The notes under the pieces: model-generated
Seen by the model: the letters and a program-made list of their open reading frames with translations, nothing else
Databases searched by the model: none
Told to the model about the DNA's origin: nothing
Program-made: the position numbers and the translations under genes
Part shown: positions 32,616-36,060 of the stretch, piece after piece
How positions within the stretch are numbered: the stretch's first letter is position 1
Layout of the letters: every line of letters begins with the position of its first letter
NCBI GenBank assembly: GCA_003661365.1
Contig: QMVZ01000002.1
Location: 1 to 36,060 of the forward strand
Reading direction: 5' to 3'
From: Thermoproteota archaeon
GTDB taxonomy: Archaea; Korarchaeota; Korarchaeia; Korarchaeales; Korarchaeaceae
DNA length: 36,060 nt

Positions 32616-33028
32616 AGCAATACCTCCTTATCGCTTACTACGTACTTATCTGCAGCTACTGGCCCCTCTTGCCAACCACCCCAGTCAGTCCATATCCACC
32701 ACATCCAGTAGAAGGGATGCTCGTTCTTCACCCCATTTATTGATTCCACAAGAACTCCCATCCCAGGATATGCGGTGTAGTTAACATCTGCTACGAGCGC
32801 AGTTACATCAAATAAGGTTGAGCCTGCTGGAACTTGTGTCCCATTGTACCATTTTATGGTACCGTTCCAGAACTTTATTCCCAAGTTTACTTCGATTTTC
32901 TCTTTGGATAGTGCTTTTTTAACCTCTTTTAATTGATAAAAGGAATATACTGCTAACATACTTGAAGAAATAGCCCATATTACCAACAAAATGCTAAGCA
33001 GAGATATCCTGTTTATTGGATGGATCAT
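32570..33028 (-). CDS. DUF4430 (transcobalamin C-terminal-like) extracytoplasmic protein
   Basis: A 152-aa protein with one N-terminal transmembrane anchor or uncleaved signal (residues 8-31, SLLSILLVIWAISSSMLAVY). An outside domain follows with several NGT sequons and an aromatic-rich end (FYWMWWIWTDWGG, then LLWYYED). This pattern matches DUF4430, related to the C-terminal domain of transcobalamin/intrinsic factor. It probably captures a ligand at the cell surface for the ECF S component encoded directly downstream. ATG 33028 lies inside a perfect 23-bp palindrome (33015-33037). The stop codon overlaps or lies 14 nt before the S-component start, depending on which start is used. Ligand assignment is inference. 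Confidence 0.72.
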   Translation of the reverse strand: MIHPINRISLLSILLVIWAISSSMLAVYSFYQLKEVKKALSKEKIEVNLGIKFWNGTIKWYNGTQVPAGSTLFDVTALVADVNYTAYPGMGVLVESINGVKNEHPFYWMWWIWTDWGGWQEGPVAADKYVVSDKEVLLWYYEDTSQSPLPKP

Positions 33029-33037
33029 CCATCCAAT
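33015..33037. promoter_or_regulatory. Perfect 23-bp palindrome between divergent DUF4430 and DUF4443 genes
   Basis: Arms ATTGGATGGAT (33015-33025) and ATCCATCCAAT (33027-33037) pair perfectly around a single central base. It spans the DUF4430 start codon, and lies just upstream of the CTTTAAAG element (33041-33048) that is well placed as TATA box for the regulator gene at 33078. A dimeric regulator bound here could affect both genes. The divergent HTH protein is the obvious candidate. Confidence 0.65.
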
Positions 33038-33077
33038 ATGCTTTAAAGTTTTCCTCGATCACAAAGACTTGTAGAGA

Positions 33078-33725
33078 ATGGAAGAATTTTCTAAAGTACT
33101 CAAACAACTCAATGATTTTCTAGATTCTATCAAACCCGGGGTAGGTCCTTCTCCCAAGTTTACAGCATCTCACGCCATCATGTGTCTGTACATAATAGCA
33201 GAGAAACAACCTATTGGAAGAAAGAAACTATCAGCAGAACTTGGGATTGGTGAAGGAAGCGCGAGAAGCTTGTTAGCTCGGCTAAAACGTCTAGGATTAT
33301 TGGATATCTCCAAAAAAGGTCTTATGCTCAATAAACAGGGAGAAGAATTCCTCAAGAGGCTCAGCCTTTTGATAAGTCCTCCGAAACGCGTTTCAGCTGA
33401 AAAAATAGCCATTAGCCGAATATCGACAGCCATCTTAGTTCGAGGTGTTGCTGAGAAAGTAGGCAATGGTATGAGAGTTAGAGATGCGGCAGTAAGTCAG
33501 GGAGCATCTGGTGCAACCACCCTAATCTTCATGGGAGGAAAGCTTCAGATACCTGGTGTGAGTCAAGACGCCGAGACCGACTTTCCAGAGGAAGTTGGAA
33601 GCCTAGTTGAAGAACTCAAGCCTAGAGAGGGCGATGCCATCATACTAGGAACCGCAGAGAGGTGGAGAGACGCTGAGCTTGGAGCTATAGCCGGCGCTCT
33701 CTCCTTGCTAGGAGTTGGCTGGTAG
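33078..33725 (+). CDS. DUF4443-type winged-helix transcriptional regulator
   Basis: A 215-aa protein. Residues about 25-90 form a winged helix (SHAIMCLYIIAEKQPIGRKKLSAELGI then GEGSARSLLARLKRLGLL). Residues about 100-215 form a mixed domain with IAISRISTAILVRGVAEKVGNG, SGATTLIFMGGKLQIPG and GDAIILGTAERWRDAELGA, as in archaeal DUF4443 proteins. It is divergent from the DUF4430/ECF-S pair with a palindrome between them, so it likely senses the transported ligand, or a product, and controls uptake. ATG 33078 lies about 33 nt after a TATA-like CTTTAAAG. It is followed closely by the radical SAM gene, probably in the same transcript. Confidence 0.75.
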   Translation: MEEFSKVLKQLNDFLDSIKPGVGPSPKFTASHAIMCLYIIAEKQPIGRKKLSAELGIGEGSARSLLARLKRLGLLDISKKGLMLNKQGEEFLKRLSLLISPPKRVSAEKIAISRISTAILVRGVAEKVGNGMRVRDAAVSQGASGATTLIFMGGKLQIPGVSQDAETDFPEEVGSLVEELKPREGDAIILGTAERWRDAELGAIAGALSLLGVGW

Positions 33726-33741
33726 GCGAGAGGATGACCTC

Positions 33742-34851
33742 TTGAAGAAGTGGTTTGAAGAGCTTGTAATAAACCCAAATCCTGTTATCAGTTCCCTCTG
33801 TTACTCGATTTTAAGGATAGAGCCTTACTCTACCTGCCCTCATGCCTGTACATACTGCTTTAGGAGGTGGGCAGCTGAGACTAGGAAGAACTTGATCAAT
33901 ACCGGGCAGATCAAGGCTTTTCGTAGAATAGCTGACTTCATAGCAGCTAGAGGGATTAAGACAATACCTTTTAGGATCTCAACGCTGTGCGATCCCTTTT
34001 CTGAACCAGAGAGGCGTTTTAAAATGACCCTTAAGCTTCTTAGAGTTGCAAGGAACAAGAGAATCCGCATAATCCTGTCAACGAAGTCAAACTTGGTAGT
34101 AGAAGATCCTTGGATATATGAGATAGAGCAGCTCTCCCAAATGGGCCTGGTAGCAGTACAATTTACCTTGATAACTCTTGAGGAATCTCTTTCCAAAAAA
34201 TTGGAGCCAATGGCACCTTTACCCTCAGAGAGGTTAGATGCTATGGAAAGACTTCACAAAAAAGGAGTTCCCATAATTTTGAGGCTTCAACCCATAATAC
34301 CTGGCTTGAACGATTCTTCAAATTCATTACTAGAGGTTATTATGGAAGCAAAGGCCTCTGGAGCTGAAAGAGTCATAATTGAGTGTCTAAGAGTCAAAAT
34401 AGGTGATTCTTTCTCCAGAGAAATAGGGTTAGATGAAAACTGCTTGGTTCCCTATTACGGATCCAAGCACTTGTTAGGCGTTGATTTCCCACATATGAAA
34501 AGGATATCAGAATCAGTTCGTACTATAGTTGATGCCTGCGGAATGTCATTTTCCGGATATAAGGAAACTCTATTTCCCCTTTACACGGCTGAGAACTGCT
34601 GCGGAATTGATCTACTAAAGAACGCTTGTATTAGAATAACTCTTAGAGAGATCTTCGGGAAGGCAAAGGGAATAGAAGATTTAGAGGGCCTGCTGGCTGA
34701 GCTAAGTAGAGATGAGAGGTTCATCGAATCCCATCTGGATGATTTGCCTAGGCCGATAGCCAGAAAGATAAGAGCTCATCAGAAGGTTCTGAAAAGGACT
34801 ATTGGCTCAGAAACAACGCGAAGTCATTTCTTTCCAATATTACAAAGTTAA
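33742..34851 (+). CDS. Radical SAM protein (SPL/COG1533-like)
   Basis: The cluster motif C-x3-C-x2-C (C32, C36, C39 in CPHACTYCFRR) lies near the N-terminus, followed by a TIM-barrel-like core (FRISTLCDPFSEPE, RIILSTKSNLVVEDP, VAVQFTLITLEE, PIILRLQPIIPGLND). FRISTLCDPFSEPE corresponds to the TxxDPYxP region of spore photoproduct lyase-like radical SAM proteins. C-terminal cysteines (AENCCGID) may bind a further metal or cluster. The reaction is unknown. TTG 33742 is chosen for GAGAGG at 33728; TTG 33715, overlapping the regulator, is the alternative. Its place after the DUF4443 regulator raises a role in corrinoid handling, not shown by the sequence. Confidence 0.8.
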   Translation: MKKWFEELVINPNPVISSLCYSILRIEPYSTCPHACTYCFRRWAAETRKNLINTGQIKAFRRIADFIAARGIKTIPFRISTLCDPFSEPERRFKMTLKLLRVARNKRIRIILSTKSNLVVEDPWIYEIEQLSQMGLVAVQFTLITLEESLSKKLEPMAPLPSERLDAMERLHKKGVPIILRLQPIIPGLNDSSNSLLEVIMEAKASGAERVIIECLRVKIGDSFSREIGLDENCLVPYYGSKHLLGVDFPHMKRISESVRTIVDACGMSFSGYKETLFPLYTAENCCGIDLLKNACIRITLREIFGKAKGIEDLEGLLAELSRDERFIESHLDDLPRPIARKIRAHQKVLKRTIGSETTRSHFFPILQS

Positions 34852-34908
34852 AAGCGGTTAATTTCGTCTGAGAATAATTTTTACGGTAAAAATCTAGCCT
34901 GTCGAGAC

Positions 34909-35769
34909 TTAAAATGTAATAACCATACCTGACTTAGTTCTGTGAACAACGTCTCCAAAAGCAGATTTGAATTGTTTTATTGCTTTTTCTCCAGTACAAT
35001 GACCTATGTAGAACTCTTTAACCCCTAGTTTAGCCAGCTCCTCTATTGTTCTTGCAACCCTCTTCTCGCTAACGACCATTAAATGAAGTCCTCCTATTAG
35101 TGCCCTAACCTTTGGAACTCCTGTCACAGACATTGCGTGCTTAACTGTGTTCACAACTCCCCTATGAGAGCATCCGTTTACTACAATCAATTCCTCTCTC
35201 AAATTAATTATCAGAGATAACTCCTCTTCCATTTCATCTTGAACCATTTGTGGAAGAATCCTATATTTGGGGGGAGGAGCTTCAAATTCTGTCACCAAGG
35301 GGATTTTCCCTGATAGAAATATTCCTGGTGCAATCTCTATAGGTATCCAGATAGGAGTTAGCATTCCTTTTAGTTCTACGATTTTCCTTTTGAGAAACGG
35401 CATCCATGTGGTGTGTCTTAGGTATGGATCTACAGCTATGCTCTGTTCGAAGAACTTTTGCCCGTGTAGTATGGGAATCCAGTTATCCCTAGCCCTTAAG
35501 ACCTCTAAGAGACCTCCAGTGTGATCCCAATGCTTGTGAGAGAGGACAATATACGAGACCTTAGATAAATCTAAATTCATCTTTTTCGCATTAGATAGAA
35601 CCTTCTCCCCGGTAATCGACGTGTCAAATAAGATACTTAGGTCCTTTTTTGGGTAATGGGCTCTAACTAGTAGAGAGAGACCCTTTTCCTTTTGTAATTC
35701 TTTAGATTCAGCCTCATCATCCACAAGTATGAATATATCAACCCCCTGTAGCTTAGGTTGTGAGGACAC
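34909..35769 (-). CDS. Metallo-beta-lactamase fold hydrolase (COG1237-like)
   Basis: An MBL-fold protein with metal motif SHKHWDHTGG (H83, H85, D87, H88 counted from ATG 35784), VVNGCSHRGVVNTV with a further ligand histidine, an IGGLHL motif, and YIGHCTGEKA near the end. This pattern matches COG1237 proteins, often labelled 7,8-dihydropterin-6-methyl-4-(beta-D-ribofuranosyl)aminobenzene-5'-phosphate synthase; that enzyme belongs to methanopterin synthesis, but the label is unreliable for the group. GTG 35769 is preferred: TTAAAATTTTA is about 24 nt upstream, which would put ATG 35784 before the transcript start. The next gene is divergent. Confidence 0.82.
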   Translation of the reverse strand: MSSQPKLQGVDIFILVDDEAESKELQKEKGLSLLVRAHYPKKDLSILFDTSITGEKVLSNAKKMNLDLSKVSYIVLSHKHWDHTGGLLEVLRARDNWIPILHGQKFFEQSIAVDPYLRHTTWMPFLKRKIVELKGMLTPIWIPIEIAPGIFLSGKIPLVTEFEAPPPKYRILPQMVQDEMEEELSLIINLREELIVVNGCSHRGVVNTVKHAMSVTGVPKVRALIGGLHLMVVSEKRVARTIEELAKLGVKEFYIGHCTGEKAIKQFKSAFGDVVHRTKSGMVITF

Positions 35770-35853
35770 ATTAATCGGACTCATAGGTAAAATTTTAACC
35801 CATCGCTTCGGTCACTGTCAATTGTGAGACTAAGAGGCAAAGGAAGTGTCTGT

Positions 35854-36060
35854 ATGATGCCAGAGAAAGGAGAAAAATTTCTTATAGTTGCCTCAGGATC
35901 CACCAATCCTGTTAAGAGGGAAGCTACAGAAAGGGCTTTCAGAAGGGCTTTCGGGAAAGTTAAGGTAATTTCTGTTGAAGTAAGCTCAGGGGTACCTCCT
36001 CAGCCAGTTGGAGAGCAAGCCATGATAGGTGCTTTTAACAGGGCTTCAAGGGCATTAGAG
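35854..36060 (+). CDS. DUF84 inosine/xanthosine triphosphatase, N-terminal part cut by window end
   Basis: The open frame runs off the right edge without a stop. The visible 69 residues read MMPEKGEKFLIVASGSTNPV and continue with KREATERAFRRAFG, VSSGVPPQPVGEQAM and GAFNRASRALE. These are the conserved N-terminal blocks of the DUF84/YjjX family, which hydrolyses non-canonical purine nucleoside triphosphates (house-cleaning). ATG 35854 has AGGAAGTG 7 nt upstream; an in-frame GTG at 35824 would add ten residues. Confidence 0.85.
   Translation, partial: MMPEKGEKFLIVASGSTNPVKREATERAFRRAFGKVKVISVEVSSGVPPQPVGEQAMIGAFNRASRALE

Noticed and set aside
1-36060. CRISPR array, insertion sequence, integrase or attachment site
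   Set aside because: No regularly spaced repeats, transposase or recombinase frames, or terminal inverted repeats were seen. Only short promoter-scale repeats are present.

Overview
The window is a gene-dense archaeal chromosome segment. No rRNA, tRNA or CRISPR array was seen. The archaeal assignment rests on H4MPT/F420 C1 genes (mer, mtd, a CofE-like ligase, an FrhB/FpoF-like protein), a thiolase next to a DUF35 partner, the DUF1641, DUF4443 and CooT families, a CDC48-like AAA ATPase, frequent GTG/TTG starts, T-rich terminators, and several TATA boxes 24-30 nt before a start codon, as expected for leaderless mRNAs. The gene mix resembles anaerobic lipid-oxidising or acetogenic archaea (Archaeoglobi-like metabolism or TACK lineages such as Bathyarchaeia or Korarchaeia). 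The sequence alone does not fix the lineage, and no mcr gene is present.

Left part (1-9.5 kb), Wood-Ljungdahl region: the 3' end of cdhE (CODH/ACS corrinoid protein), a RACo-type corrinoid activator, the nickel-insertion ATPase CooC, a two-cluster FrhB/FpoF-like F420 oxidoreductase, mer on the opposite strand behind a small helical protein gene, a CooT-like nickel protein, a CofE-like protein, an MFS transporter and mtd. Middle part (9.8-19.1 kb): a four-CBS protein; a beta-oxidation operon (thiolase, DUF35, 3-hydroxyacyl-CoA dehydrogenase, enoyl-CoA hydratase); divergent hdrCB and a short hdrA; an SQR-like flavoprotein with a DUF1641 protein. Next (19.3-29.2 kb): an Lrp regulator with a cysteine-rich tail, etfBA, an acyl-CoA dehydrogenase, a methyltransferase, a membrane-anchored double-AAA ATPase, and a fused cytochrome b/HdrD-type oxidoreductase that probably reoxidises ETF. 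Right part (29.4-36.1 kb): GcvH and lipoate ligase, a small four-helix membrane protein, an ImmA/IrrE-like zincin, an ECF S component (frameshifted as given) with a DUF4430 lipoprotein-like protein and a divergent DUF4443 regulator separated by a perfect 23-bp palindrome, a radical SAM protein, an MBL-fold hydrolase and a truncated DUF84 NTPase.

Taken together, acyl-CoA chains would be oxidised by the acyl-CoA dehydrogenase, hydratase, dehydrogenase and thiolase. Electrons would leave through ETF to the membrane FeS oxidoreductase and possibly through HdrABC. Acetyl-CoA would be split or made by CODH/ACS and the methyl branch processed through Mer and Mtd with F420. Corrinoid and nickel supply genes (RACo, CooC, CooT, and the suspected cobalamin-uptake module) fit this. 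The strongest candidates for new biology are the membrane-embedded AAA-AAA protein with exchanged pore loops, the palindrome-controlled DUF4430/ECF-S/DUF4443 module, the Lrp-cysteine fusion with its own operator, and the short HdrA in an Hdr-SQR-DUF1641 neighbourhood.
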